Below are positions 12,889 through 26,819 of a stretch of DNA of 64,000 bases, in pieces. The stretch comes from Rhopalosiphum padi (taxonomy: Eukaryota; Arthropoda; Insecta; Hemiptera; Aphididae): positions 85,131,714 through 85,195,713 of the forward strand of contig NC_083598.1 in the NCBI RefSeq assembly GCF_020882245.1, in the 5' to 3' direction. The notes beneath the pieces were generated by a model. It was given only the letters and a program-made list of their open reading frames with translations, made no database searches and was not told the DNA's origin. The translations under genes were made by a program, and so were the position numbers. The stretch's first letter is position 1; each line of letters starts with the position of its first letter.

Positions 12889-15800
12889 TTATACTTTTAA
12901 GGTCTTATTGTTAAGGTGCATATTACAATAAAATTGTGTTATAATAAAATATTTATACATAAAAAAACATTTTTTTAAAAATCGCCTGCAAAAAAAAATA
13001 TATTATTCAAAGAGATATGAGAAATTTAAAATAACCCTGTGCGACGACAGCCTATCTCATAATTCATTCACATAATATTATAAAAATGTTCGGTTCACGC
13101 CCGATGATTTACAAAAAACTCTTAATAATATTTGCTATTTTGTTTTTATTCTAAATGTATTTATGTCATGTGCCTCATGGATATAAAATAATCAACATTT
13201 AATAAGATGTTCAGTTTTATTTTTTTCAGTGCCCTTTAGCTGTGATTTCTGATATCTTTGCAGCAGCCCCAGACACAAACAGCTATTATAATTACTATAT
13301 TATAATATTATGGAAATGCTATGTTATTTACGAAACTCGTCCCCCGAATATTTCAAATAGTATTAAAATTCAACTCTGCACTGAATCGAATTAAGAGAGA
13401 GAAAAATGAGAAAAAAAATTAAATAGACACGTATAACTGCAGTCAGTTTCCTGTTAACTAGTCTAAAGACGTCACACGGTTTATGTTTGCCCATACAGGT
13501 TACAATATCTGATCTGATGAAAACGAAAATCAAAACCATAGCTCGCGTGTGCTAATTTTCTTGGAACCTACTGACATGTCATATTTAAATATTTAAATTA
13601 TATGGAACCTTATTTAATCGTGCTTTATGGCCCTTTGAAACGATATTATATTACACGTAAAAATTATTTAGGTAACACATACAACGTTGGTAATTCGATC
13701 GGATATGATGACAATGCATACGTTTTATTTATAAATTGTAACAACGTAGTACCCATATGTCATTCTAGTTAATACGGTAAAAACGATATAATATAATATA
13801 ATATTATTTTATGTTATATAATATTATTTACACGTACCTACCTAATTTTTTGTGTTTGTGTAATAATTCTATAAAACAAAATATCTCATATAATTCGTAT
13901 CAACGTACATCTACATATATCCACTTATCTACAGTCTAACCAATATTTTAATGATTGTATATTTATTTATGAATTCATACTTTATTAAGTATTTGCATTA
14001 CAGCGGTTAATAAACATAACACACAAACTAGCGAGCAGTTTTAATTTAACAAATTCTCAAATTGTAGAAGATTTTTTTATTTTCATTTTAATTGTATTTG
14101 CTAAAGATTAATTCTGATTCAATTTAAATATTACAATTTCATATATAATTTATATTTATGATTTACAAAAATCATTGTTTTTACAAAATATTATGGTCGA
14201 GATTCTCAAGTGCAACTTAGTTCTGGGTTATATTTTTGGTTGAACCCAAAAATGAATAATTAATTTTAAGTTAATTTACCATTAATTTTCCATAATGTCA
14301 TTAGCCAGTTCTATCATCCACTATTATCTTTCATCTTTGGCAAATTTTAATACAATTATACTTGTCTGGTTATTTTTTAATGTTTTTTGTATTTTATTAT
14401 AAAAAAATTGACACCATTTTTCAAAAAATGTAGACATTTTTAGTGGTTTTATAGTTTGTTGCCAACTCTTTATTCTTTTATATTAATTTTATCAAAATAC
14501 GCTTTAAAATAAATAATAAAAAAAAAGGAATGCATAAAATATTTTATAATAATTTAACTATAAATTAGGTTGGCATTCATTTTTATGAAATATAATACTT
14601 TAACTTATAAAATGTGAATTTTTTTACTAAAATTAACTTTTAAAAGAAAATTATACTAAAAACAAGCCGTATAATAAAATTATTATGTAAATGTCGTCAA
14701 TTATTTTTAAGAATATTAAGTGTGAAAAAAAAATTTGATATAATAATAATTTCCGCTCACTAAATTCCTTTGATACAAAATATTCTTTTGTTTAAAGTAA
14801 AAACAAAATACTAATTATTATGGAATTTCGATACTTTTGTTGTCTGTTATTACGATTAACGCTTCCAAAGTAATATTTTTTAGTTCATATAAAATCGAAT
14901 TTAATTTATGTTAGCAACTTTTTTTATAACCTATCAATCATCTTTTTATACCTCAAAGCTGGTTCCCAGGTGTGTTTTACAGTTATCTTGTTAACCAGCA
15001 TTCTCATGATTAAATATAAAATTATATAATATTAAATTTTTTTCAACAATACCAAAAATTATCTTTTGTATAATCTTGTATTTAATATTATGTTTATACT
15101 TGAATTGTTTACTCAAGAAACACCAATTAAAAAATTGCATTATATTTAAAACATGCTTAGAAACCCTATCCTGTGTGCATTCTTCTATAAACGACACACT
15201 CAAGTCGGGCTCAACTTAAATTTGGTTAAATTAATACTATATAAAAGGTTCTACTTTTGTAAATGAAAGTTTCGTACATTCTGAAATACCTCTGTTTTGG
15301 AAGTCAAAGTTTGTCACTATGTGTGATGGTTTCAACTAATCGTACTAACATTCCAAAACTACAACAAATAAGTATGACTTTGTATTGCAATACTATAATA
15401 TGATCATAATTTGAAATTCTGTTGATGGATATGATGAATATGGGTAGGTCTGATAATTTATAACATGGTATACAAATATAGTATTTTTCCTAAGATTATA
15501 ATACTTTTGCTATAAAAAAAATTAAAATAATTAATATATAATATTGCGCTATTCATCTAACTTTGACAGTATTTAATGGCAATAATCAAATAGTAAAATA
15601 TTAACAATAAAATAATATTAAAATATTTATTTAAAACATTCATTTTTTAATATTATTAACTCAGTAATTTAAAATAAACTATAGTGTGAAAGCCTGCATA
15701 CCTAACTCGAAAGGGACCTAAAAGACTTCATTAAAAATATTAATTGAATTTATACAGCAATTAAGTTGTAAATTAAATAATATTAAAGTTTAGGATAATG

Positions 15801-18800
15801 TTAAAAGAAATAAACTAAGTTTATTACAACGGTCTAAAACGAATCTAGAATATAATTGATTCATAACTTTATCAAACGCTTAAAAATTTGTATCAAATAA
15901 ATTTAAATAATAAAAAATTATAACTTAATATTTTAATAAATAACAATTCATAACAAATTAAATCAAAACCTCGTGGTTAAATAATTTCTATGTTTTCTGT
16001 ATAATATACAATAATCAGATGTTCAGTTATAAATTCTTAGTAAAATTTATTATAATTTTCAAACTATATAAATCGTATTATAATACGTATATTGCATTTA
16101 GTTTAGAACTATAATATATCCTGTTTCCTTAGATTGCCATTATATGCAAATAAACCTTTCTCAGATTCAGAGTCTTGTGTAATATATTATGACCAGTTGA
16201 AATTAAAATTAAATTATTCCATATTTCCTGCACGGGCTAAGAATTATCAAACTAAATGTAATCGAAAGATACTATACTTGTTAGATGCAAATATTTGTAT
16301 AATATTCACGGCATATTATACATTGCACAACAATGTACATTCCATACAAATATAAATAATGTTTTACTGTTTAATAATATGATAATAATAATTATAATTT
16401 ATTTCGGCCAAGGTAGAACTATAAAAGTCGTTGACTTACATTATATAATACGATAATAATTTTTGCCTACTTTATTCACTGAGGAACACATCTATTAATT
16501 ATAAATGCATTATTCTTTTACACATAAAGACATTTTATTTTTTTTTTTTTATTACACAATAGGTATTAAATTATAATACTTCAATCACTTAAAATATTAT
16601 CGAATTTGTTAAAATAAAGTATAACCATATATTTAGCATACATTTTTAAACACTTATGTTAACTTTCTGTTTAAAATATCGTTTGATAAACAAAACTGTT
16701 GAATTTTTGACATTAGTTGAACCATATATTATGGGTAAAAAATTCAACAATGACAAAAATAAAATCTATACTATATACTCATTATATTTTTATGATATCA
16801 GTTAAATTTATCCGAATAATTCTCAGTTGAAATTCACAAACGCAAATCCCACTATAGATACGTAGGTACTTATTTCAAAAGAAGAAGTAGTGGGTAAACA
16901 ATAAAATATATTGCATCTAATATATTTTATAATATAAATGTAGCTTATGCGGAAGTGATCACCTGATCTTTATATGTAATTTATTAAATTCCATGACACG
17001 ATTATAGAATTTAATTATATTACAATGTGATTTATAATTAATAATTATTTTATTATAATACGATTAATATAATATATTGTAATTTTCGACTTATATTTAA
17101 TATCTACTTTTTTAATCTTTAATATGTGTTTTAATATTATTTTACATAATATGTGTAATTTAATATTAAAATCAATTTATATTATTTTCGTTTTCGCGAA
17201 GATTAGCTAATCTTCGCTATCTTTGTTAGTTTATTTCTTTTTTGGAGCTGAAATTTGAATAATATACCTACATAAAGTATTTATATTAGCGTTTATTTGC
17301 TCTACATAAATACCAAGTAAAAAAAATCAATTTCATACAATAACTTATTTTGGGATAAAGTAAAACTTTTATCTCAGTAATTCAATTTCTGATCATGATA
17401 GCAATGTTGATACAGTCATGAAACTCCAAACAGTCTAAACCGTTTTTTTGATTGAATGAAAAAATAATTTCTGAAATATTTGCATAGCATACTACGCAAA
17501 ATATTTACACTATAACTAATGTAACTAACATATATTTTATTGCATTGTGAAAAAATGTATTTACTTTTTTTCTTGTGTGGAATCATTATAGATCATAGAA
17601 ATGAGTTATACCTAAAATAAAAATTATGTTTTACTCTGATAGATTTATATTAAATAAAACTTACTTAATATTAATACTGACATCATATGATTTAGTCATT
17701 AATTTCCACAGTACTCGACCACTTAAGTACTTAAATTTCACAAATTTAACTATATTTACTAATTAGTTAGTTGGCTCTATTAAATATTCTTAATACTTAT
17801 AAACAATTTTAAACATAACGCAACTATTTTACTAAATCTCTTACATTTTTATCGCTGTGATATTCTAGAATACGTGATGGGTTCTATAATTATAAAGTTA
17901 TGCGTTAATAATGGGTTAAAGTAGTCTTGTCGATAATCTTATTATCCCAAAATTGGAATTTTATCATTAATATTACTTTGATCTCTTCTCTACATATACA
18001 CGAGAGCTTGATTTTCATTCTCGGATATATGTGTTCTGTAGAATAATATAATTCAATATCTTTCTCTAAATTGACTGTTTGAAATTCCGAAATTCATCAC
18101 CGATAAGACAATACATACTTAATTAATCCAGTGTATATATGCTGAACTATAGGTATTAATTTAAAACAATTGAATTTCATTTTATATATATATATTGAAA
18201 TGATTATAAATGATTCGTAAAATCCATTGTAGGATTCATTTGGAAAAACTGTAGGCTTTAACAATACTGTAGAAAACCTTTTTATTCAGAACTTTACCCT
18301 TTATCTGATAGAAAGTTCATCCACTTGGAAATAACCAATTTTTTTAAACTAGAGTATAGGGACATTTTATTCCAAACTAAGTAGGTATAAAAAATTAAGA
18401 ACGACAAGTGATCCAAACGAAAAATAAAAATCTAGTATAATAACAAAATTTTAATATGTCTAATAGATAACTTGATTATAAAAATGCTACAAATATCCTA
18501 TGTTGAAGTAACTTACAGGAAAGTAAACCTAATTATTCCAATAAATATAACATTAATATTGTTATATTAATTCGATTAAAATAAAAACGTAAGAAAAAAA
18601 ACTTAACATTATCATAAACTGCATTAAAAACAGTAAATATCAAAGTATGAATGATGAAAATGTATGCTTATGCATAAACGGTGAATTATTATAATGATAT
18701 TAAATCACTTATATCTAAAAAAAAATAACTTAAATTCAAAATTTTGAATTGCATAACATAAATATACATAATTTGTTACACTCTTTAAAGAATATTATAT

Positions 18801-19165
18801 ATATTTTAATAATGTTTAGCTATTTAAAGTTCAATGTTAATTATAAGAGTGCGGTATTATTTACAAAATCAATATCTACAATACTGCTTAGTTTTAATTT
18901 TATATTTAAAAGTGTTAAGTGACTACAATTCAAATTGACGTTAAAAAAACATAAGTACCTACTTATAATAACAAGTTTAATTTAGAAAATTTAATTTCTC
19001 TGAATTTTCGGGTAAAATATATGCTTTTATCTTTATGTTATGACAAATTGAAATTGTCAAACGACTCATGTTGAGTGTTTCTAGAAGAAAATCGTCATAA
19101 TTATGAAAACTATTTTTCATTTAAAAAAATGAATAAATAAATAATCTTACAAGATTCATGTCACG
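12889..19165. other. Long AT-rich intergenic sequence
   Basis: Over 6 kb of AT-rich DNA without a recognisable gene. Open frames of 60-73 codons here are AT-driven and lack motifs. The only structure I single out is the perfect palindrome at 17196-17217. Confidence 0.55.
17196..17217. repeat. Perfect 22-bp palindrome
   Basis: The half-site GCGAAGATTAG is followed immediately by its exact reverse complement, with no spacer. It stands in featureless AT-rich DNA. Confidence 0.9.
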
Positions 19166-19169
19166 TGAC

Positions 19170-19865
19170 CGAACCCTTATAGCTGTGTGCGGATACATTT
19201 CGTGATACTGTTTACTATTGTTATTATGATGCTGTGAGTATTACAAGGTTATTTTTAATATTCGAATAAGTACATAATAATACTTACATTTATTTTTGTG
19301 TCTATGTGTGTGTGTGTGTGTCTGTTAATATTACTTTTCCAAACCAAATGCTCGTGAGCCATTGCATTTAAACTACTCGTAAATATATTTATTGTTTATA
19401 CAGAATATATGCGTAAGCTCGAATTTGTTGTCCGTGCAATAGAAAGATTTGTGTAAAAATTGTTGTTTGTCCCGAAAAACGACGAAACGTGACAGTATTA
19501 CGAAATGACCGTGGTCGGCTCCTGAAACCCGAACAGTAAATACATTTTTTTCTTCCATATTCTTCTTTATTTATCTCACCATATAAATATATATATATAC
19601 TTGTGTGTGTGTTTGTGTCTGTTATACTTCTCATTCTTTCGTTGGACGAATTATACGCATAAAAATACAGATGCACGACGGTCGCGACGGGTACGTGACC
19701 TTCATGACAGGGCACGCTGTGGACGTTTGTGAATGGGCGCCGCTACAGCCTCCGGAGCAAACAAAAATATTGTTGGGGTATAAACGCAATATAATATAGA
19801 TATACTGTTACTTTTTTTCCATCGTTATGGTCGCTTTCTTACTTATAACCCTCGTCTTCGGCCGC
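19170..19865. promoter_or_regulatory. GC-richer island, possible untranslated exon or regulatory element
   Basis: The segment around 19410-19780 is enriched in GC and CpG (CCGAAAAACGACG, GGTCGCGACGGG, GGGCGCCGCTACAG). Overlapping frames of 60-108 codons exist on both strands, which is expected from composition. None shows a domain, signal peptide or membrane segment. Two GT-rich tracts lie nearby (19306-19322 and about 19603-19618). Function unknown. Confidence 0.25.
19306..19322. repeat. (TG)n microsatellite
   Basis: About eight alternating TG units. Confidence 0.75.
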
Positions 19866-22800
19866 TGTGAAAGTTAATTGATTTCGCCCACGAATAAAAA
19901 ATAATAATATATATGGCTACGAATCTGAAACGCGAATTTCGGCATTTTATTACGTGGTTTTATTTCAGTGAAACGTAACGTTATTATTTTTAATAACGAA
20001 TAGTGTAGGTAGTGCGTGAAAACCGGTGAATGTATACAAAGAAACCCTGTGTGGTATTTTTGATATTCACACTTGGAAAACAAATGGCCAACGGAATGAA
20101 AGTTCTGTTTATAACATCGCGATAAAGGTAACCGGTGCAACACAAAACCATTATCATAAAAAATGTTCTATACATTTATTTAAAATAAATAATTGTCCTT
20201 TTTTCCAACTCACACCGTTCTTTCTTTTTTTTAATCGTTATTCAAAACTAAATTGCAATTTATTTTTTTTTTTTACTTATTTATTAGTATGAGGATATGT
20301 TTTTTGTTGTTGTTAAGGGTCAGTAAATTACAATACATCATTTAATCAATACGAATGACTATCGGTATAGTATTTTTTTTTCATCACAGATTTTCACAAT
20401 TTTCATTTCGTTATGGATTTAATTGCTTTTCCGTTATTCCACGTGTATTAAATTAGGCGTAAGTCTACATCATTATTAGACAATAATTTAAACTGAGTAG
20501 ATATATATTTATACTCCAACTTAGTCCATTGTTAGAAGAATTAAGATTTGTCCGTACAAATATATAATATTATTAATTATCAGACAACATTGTTAAAAAT
20601 ATATTTTTTAATATTTTACAAAAATAAAATCAAGTGTTTAAACATTCTAATCCAAAATATCAAAAAATATAAATAATTTATTCGTATAAATGTATTGAAA
20701 AAAAATCATTTTACAAGTTTGAAAATTATACAATCAACACCTACACATATTACATAAAACTTACCTAATTCAGATAACTAGTTATAACTTATTATAAGTT
20801 CTACAAACCTTACATCAAACTGATTAGGAACTTGAAAATGTTTATTTTTGTGACATGTGTCATCCTTTGAAAATTCAAATGAAATAAAATAGAAATGAGA
20901 GAAATTAATTTTTATTATAAAAGTATGTATACTCCAGATAAGTACGTATAGAAAACCCGTATAATTAACTTATATATATAAAAAAAAACTGTCATGTCAA
21001 ATAACATTTAATTTATTCGTGTTAGTGATTTGTTTAAATTTAGAAAAGATTTTACCACCTCCATTAGAAATTATCTATTTTATAACTAGAGTTTTTTGAT
21101 CAAAATTACAAGTCATAATATTAGCAACTAAATAGTTTTTGCTGTACCTAGCATATTTCTGATTTTGAGCTAAACCACTACTATTGATATTTTATAGATT
21201 ATCGGTGAATACTTTCTTTCACATCTTCAAAAAGTTTCACGTAGTCTCTTTAAGAACTGGAAAATCTGATTTGAATGGTATTTTAATGAGATCATTTTTC
21301 AATTTTCTCAAAGTTTCTTTAAACGTAAGGTAAGACTACTAAAATATATTTGAGAAATTTAAACAACCACATTTTTGAACGAATGTTAACAAACCCGGGT
21401 TTAAATCCACTTAGAATCGATTTTCGAGTACTACGATTTATTTTATTATCGCTTTCGAATTTAATACGAAAAACATACTATTATCGTACACTAAGGTTCT
21501 GAAAAATTCTAAAAAAAAAGAATTATTACTGATTTTTGGATTAAATTTTGATTATTTTTATTTTACAAAATCGTGTAGTTGGCCTTTTAATAGTGGTCAC
21601 TTTAGTACTTTACCCTTATTCCTGTTTTTAACTACTGTAATTCTATAAAACATAACTATTCCAGTAGTATTTGTGTGTGTATTATTTTATGAACAGACGT
21701 AAAAAAAGATACTGTAGCACCGATAAAATAAAATGGCAGTCAAATAACTATAATACACACAGTGACATTACTACTCTTATCAGACATTCGAATAGATCCA
21801 TTTGAATGATGAGATTGAAAAACTTTAGAATATGTCTTTATTCCGTAACTAAATTTTATTTAATGTTGCTTAAAGGTAACTTTAAGAAACTTATATTAAT
21901 TTTGATTTTAAATTGTCCAATGTTTAGTATATTGCTTAAATAATAGTACTATTTCGGGCTCGAGAGTTTTAACTATCACTACGTGTCGATTTAATCTTAA
22001 GTACCTACGTACACACGTAAATAGCTTTTTAGTAATTGCAGGCAGTAAACAAATAAAGTAAAATGTAAAACTTTTTAGTGTCATTTATAATTACCAGAAA
22101 AATTTATTTTTTGTCTAAGTATTAATATTATTTAACTTTTACTTGGTGATGCATAATTTATTCAAGCCCAAAAATAAATAATATATACCAATGAACACAT
22201 TTCTAAGAAAACTTGGTCATTCTATAAAATTATTTCATACATATCCATAAATAATTTAAATCTTATTTAAAAAGAGAATTCACTACAAGCCTTGCATTTT
22301 TAGTGAATCGGTATTTAACTTTTAGAACATCAAATGTTTTTTTTATAATATTTTTATCTAAAATTTCGTATATTAATCGACTTTTTAATTTCCAAATTAT
22401 TAACTTGCTCAATTTAAAAAATGTTTCACTAAATGAAATTTGTATTAATCTATTTTATGATAATAAACTCTATTATTTTACCAACTAATTAAAAATTTGC
22501 ATGCTTTGCTTTCTAAACAAGTTTTAATTTATTAAAAATTGAATGATAATCTTATCTTTCAATCAAATTGCAATATAATATTAAAGAAGCACCATAATAT
22601 TTGATAAATATATATTAAATTTAATACTGTAAAATATTTATATACAATTACACGTATGTTTACATAATATTCGTTATAAAAATAAATAGTAAAAATAAAA
22701 GAAGTGGAAAGTGGAAAATGATTAAATTTATTTCGAAAAAATAACGTATAACTACGTTTTGTCTTACAAATAAATATAATTTAAATTTAAACAGATCAGA

Positions 22801-23390
22801 CAGCAGTCGATCTACATATGAAAGATTAATCAAAACTGTTATTTCTCAGAATTAAAAAAAAAAAATCAAAAGTATTAAACGTTTCTTATTTCAAATTGTA
22901 ACATATCTAAAAATAATAAGATCCTGTTTTCCTTTTTATAAATTCTATACTAAAAGTATATACATCTAACTTTTGTATAATAAAAATGCAAATGTAATGT
23001 TTTGAATAAAATATATAGTTTATTTAGAATTTATTTTATTGTATTCTATTATTTATGCCACGTACGCAGTAATGTAATGCATATAAAATAATAATAATTT
23101 CCAATTGTCGTTATATATCATTGCGAATTTATATAATTTATTTATATTTAAAAATTAGTAAAATTGTTACTGAATATAATATGTCCTAAAGACAATAATA
23201 AAAAATAATTTTTTAGAAAGTAGAACAATGTATTTATAATATACAATAAACTTTAATAACAAAAATGTTTTCCACGAAAGGTATTGTACTTAACTATTAA
23301 GCTCTCTCGTCACACCTAAATAGCTATTCACTTATAATTTGTTTTTAATGAATCTTTCGAGTGTATTCTGCAGTGGCTTTATATTTTTTC
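19866..23390. other. AT-rich intergenic sequence
   Basis: No gene, RNA or well-defined repeat was recognised. Short open frames are AT-driven. Confidence 0.5.
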
Positions 23391-23399
23391 ATCTTTTAC

Positions 23400-24330
23400 G
23401 ATGATCCTAGTTCTGCACAACGTTTGTTTTATGCAGCCTGTCAACAGCTACGTCGTTTGTAATAACCTTTACCATATTATGAGCCCACCGAGTGTCATTA
23501 ATTAAATAAATTGATATTAATAAACTTAAGCCTTCTACTGGGTTCAGCAATTAATAAGCTTGCATTGTGCGTCGGTATCAGACGTCATAGCTGCACACGA
23601 TTATTCCCCGGTGGTGGCAAAGACAAGTCGATTCAAGTAAGATAATAGGTTTATTACACAGAACCTGGGTACCAAGGTTTACCAAATTACTGGTTAGTAC
23701 AACAAAAATAAACAGAAAAATACCAAAACACTGTATAATACAAATATGCGCTATGTATGGCTGTCTAAGATATTATTTACTTACATTTACCTAGAGGATT
23801 CTATTTGATATTTATATTTTATTCTAGCTTGATTTGAATAGTAAACCAACCATAAAATTATTTTATTGTAGACTATAAATTATAATATACATTTTAAAGT
23901 ACATTGCGGCGTATACACCGACTGTATCGAGTTTATGATTATATAATCAACTGTATTTGTTATATTTTTTTTTGCACATCACGATATTCATATTATACAT
24001 ATTAGGGTATGGAATCTACGTGATAAAATTAATCGTTTTAATGTCTACTGCTTTTCAATAATCCAAATGTTATTTTATCATCATCAATTCAACAACATCC
24101 GATTAGTATCACGTACTGCAAGCCTATATACGTATATAATTTCACGTGACTGTGGGAGTAAACACTCTGCAGTGTCATAAATCCTGTTAGTCCGTGATGC
24201 ACGCGCAACAATGAAATTTTAAAATGTCAATTATAGTGGACCGAAAAATAAAAATAAAACCTTACGCGCGTAAAATACTCATCCAAGGGAGGTGAATCAC
24301 CGCGACAATTTACAATGTCCAACATATATG
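23400..24330. other. Mildly GC-richer stretch upstream of the moody-like gene
   Basis: Two small patches (23540-23640 and 24120-24300) have raised GC. The first ends in a plausible splice donor (ATTCAA followed by GTAAGA at about 23637), so it could be an untranslated leader exon of the + strand gene whose coding exons begin at 26581. No hydrophobic segment that could be the missing first transmembrane helix is encoded here. Confidence 0.2.
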
Positions 24331-26580
24331 TACATCGATTCTACCAAACTATTCAAACCCATAAACTACAGTCGCATGACTGATAGAATACACACATATG
24401 CTTTTTTCTATTATTTATGTTTTTTCTCCGTTCGCTTCCATTTTGGGTTACAATTTTAAAAGGTTGAACTTCAATGCATGGATTTTCCGTGATTTCTCAC
24501 TAACAAAATATATACTAAAATATTACATCGTAAATGCATTACTATTTACTATATATGGTACATTTAAAGAAAAATTCAAATTTTAATGGGGATTTGGTTA
24601 GCGTGCGATCCGATAGTGGGTACGCTGCGATCTACCGAAATTTCATAAGAATAAATTGAAATAAAAATAATATGTTATTTTCAAATATATTAATTCCAAT
24701 TATGTAGGTAAAGAAAAGTATTGTCAAGGCATACAAGTATAGTATCTAATACATGAAAATTATACCATAGTTTAAAATTTATTGGCTATATTTATTTAAT
24801 TATAAATATATTCAGAAAACTTTGTAAATCTTGGAAATGTGATTAATATACAGACAATTGAATATTAAAATAATTATTATATTTATCAATATTAAAATTT
24901 AAGATCTCAATAAAAGTGTATAGAACCAATGAAAATTAACTTCCTCACTCAATAAATAAATTAATTTCTCAATAAAAAATTCCAATGATTTGTTTACACA
25001 TTTTTTTGGTGGTATAAAATGTTTATGTTTTATAATTTTATCATATTCATATTTTATTTTTTGTATGTCTTCTTTTAATAATAATTTTTATTCATTCGAT
25101 ATAATATTTAATATTTTAATTATACTTCATTATCTATATTAAATGTATTTTTTTTCCAATAAGTCATAAGTAAAAACCTAAAATATACCTGACATGATGA
25201 ACGACGATAAATGGAAAGAGAATGAATTGGTTTTAGTAATATTAAATACTATTTTTGAGTAGTTTTTTTAAATTCTAAAAAAAATATCTATGGTAAATTA
25301 TACTTCTATTAAAGTAAACATGTTATGTCAATATGTGATTTTATAATAGTAATAATAAGAAGAATATTTTATTTGTATAAGTATTGTATCAACTTTTATG
25401 AACTCTTTCATTCGAAAATTCTAAGATTATTATCATCATAATACAGTTAAGAGCAATTTTATCTTTTTAAAGGGAATTCAAAGTTCTTCTTTGAAAGGAG
25501 AAAACGAAAAAATGTACTATATTTTCAACATTTTAATAAGTTCAACAAACCTATCAAAACTTAGAATATCGAATATAAAATGAATTTTATAAATAAAAAT
25601 ATTATATAAACCTACAAGTATATCTATATTTATTTTTCAAGAAATAAATGCACTGTTATTTGTTTGTCGCTAGCTCGTCAAGTCGCATTTCATAGACGAC
25701 TGAACAGAAATGTATAAGTTTAATAAAGTCACGCACCATTTTTATCAAATCAAAATTAACATTTGTAAGCTATACATTTTTTATGAAAACTTACTTCACC
25801 TCAATTTTTCACGTCACTTGTGTTTATTATTTAATCTCGATAAAATGTATTTAATATAAATGTTATTATTAACAAAAAATATTTCGTATAGATATTGATC
25901 AGTTGTATGATTCAATCCGAAAAGTATAATATTTTGTAAATTTACTTCGCATTTACTAAACCAAATTTCGATAAAAAAAAAAAAAAGTCACAATGAAGAT
26001 GCATTATACATATACTATGTGCTCTGTGTCGAATAAACAGTCACGAAATCTATTGTGTTATTTTTTTGGAAAAAAAAATATGAAAAGTAATTCTTGTGTG
26101 AGTAATTCGCATTTGCGTCCAACTGTATGCTCTCAACTTTATAATATTGGGATAGGACGTGTATGATATATAGTTTATTGAAGATTTCTTTATCCTTCAT
26201 TTCATTTAATGGATACTTTTTTTCATTATATGTCATTTAACGTGTCAGCCAAAAACGATAATTCAATTTTTCGGACGTCATCTCTACTAGTTGCTTATCT
26301 ATCGCAGACTTCTCAACTTGTTCGTTGCCAAATACGTTTTAGTAACCACATTATACTTACATCGATTGGTTTTCATGGTATTCTTTTTCTAATTACATCT
26401 GTCATTACTCATTATATATGTCAAAAACCATTCTTACGAAACCACTTATAATTGAAAATATAACGTCATATTCTATAAATAAAATAATTAATGTATTTCA
26501 ATTATTAATTTCATTATACATAACAATAAACTTTACATAAACTTTAGATTTTTTATTAATTAACTCATAAAATGTTTTAG
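24331..26580. other. AT-rich sequence before the first visible receptor exon
   Basis: No coding exon for the receptor N-terminus or TM1 was found. The sequence ends in a T-rich stretch and TTTTAG, the acceptor of the first visible exon. Confidence 0.5.
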
Positions 26581-26819
26581 GTGCGTAACGCAACAGCCGT
26601 ATTCATCATCAACCTCAGCGTATCAGATTTGAGTTTTTGTTGCTTCAACTTACCTCTGGCTGCGTCTACGTTCTGGTATAGATCGTGGATACACGGTCAA
26701 TTGCTTTGCCGTCTCTTCCCATTAGTCAGATATGGGTTATTAGCCGTATCTCTATTTACCATTCTGGCTATAACCATAAATCGATACATTATGATTGGAC
26801 ATCCATCGCTCTACCCAAA
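26581..26819 (+). CDS. moody: moody-like exon: TM2, first extracellular loop, TM3, NRY motif
   Basis: The acceptor TTTTAG lies directly upstream and the donor GTAAGA starts at 26820. The first codon is GTG, read here as Val inside the protein (VRNATA), not as a start; the family has this same K/VRN junction after TM1. The exon ends two bases into a Lys codon that is completed by the next exon. Confidence 0.88.

Noticed and set aside
14205..15225. CTCAAGT/CAACTTA words near both ends, tested as a transposon
   Set aside because: The words are in direct rather than inverted orientation and no target duplication was visible.
19389..19799. Opposed frames of 108 and 64 codons
   Set aside because: Both cross repeats and lack motifs or splice partners.
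26209..26451. 80-codon frame just before the receptor exon, tested as the missing TM1 exon
   Set aside because: It lacks the GN motif of TM1 and does not end in a phase-0 donor after a CPK-like sequence.
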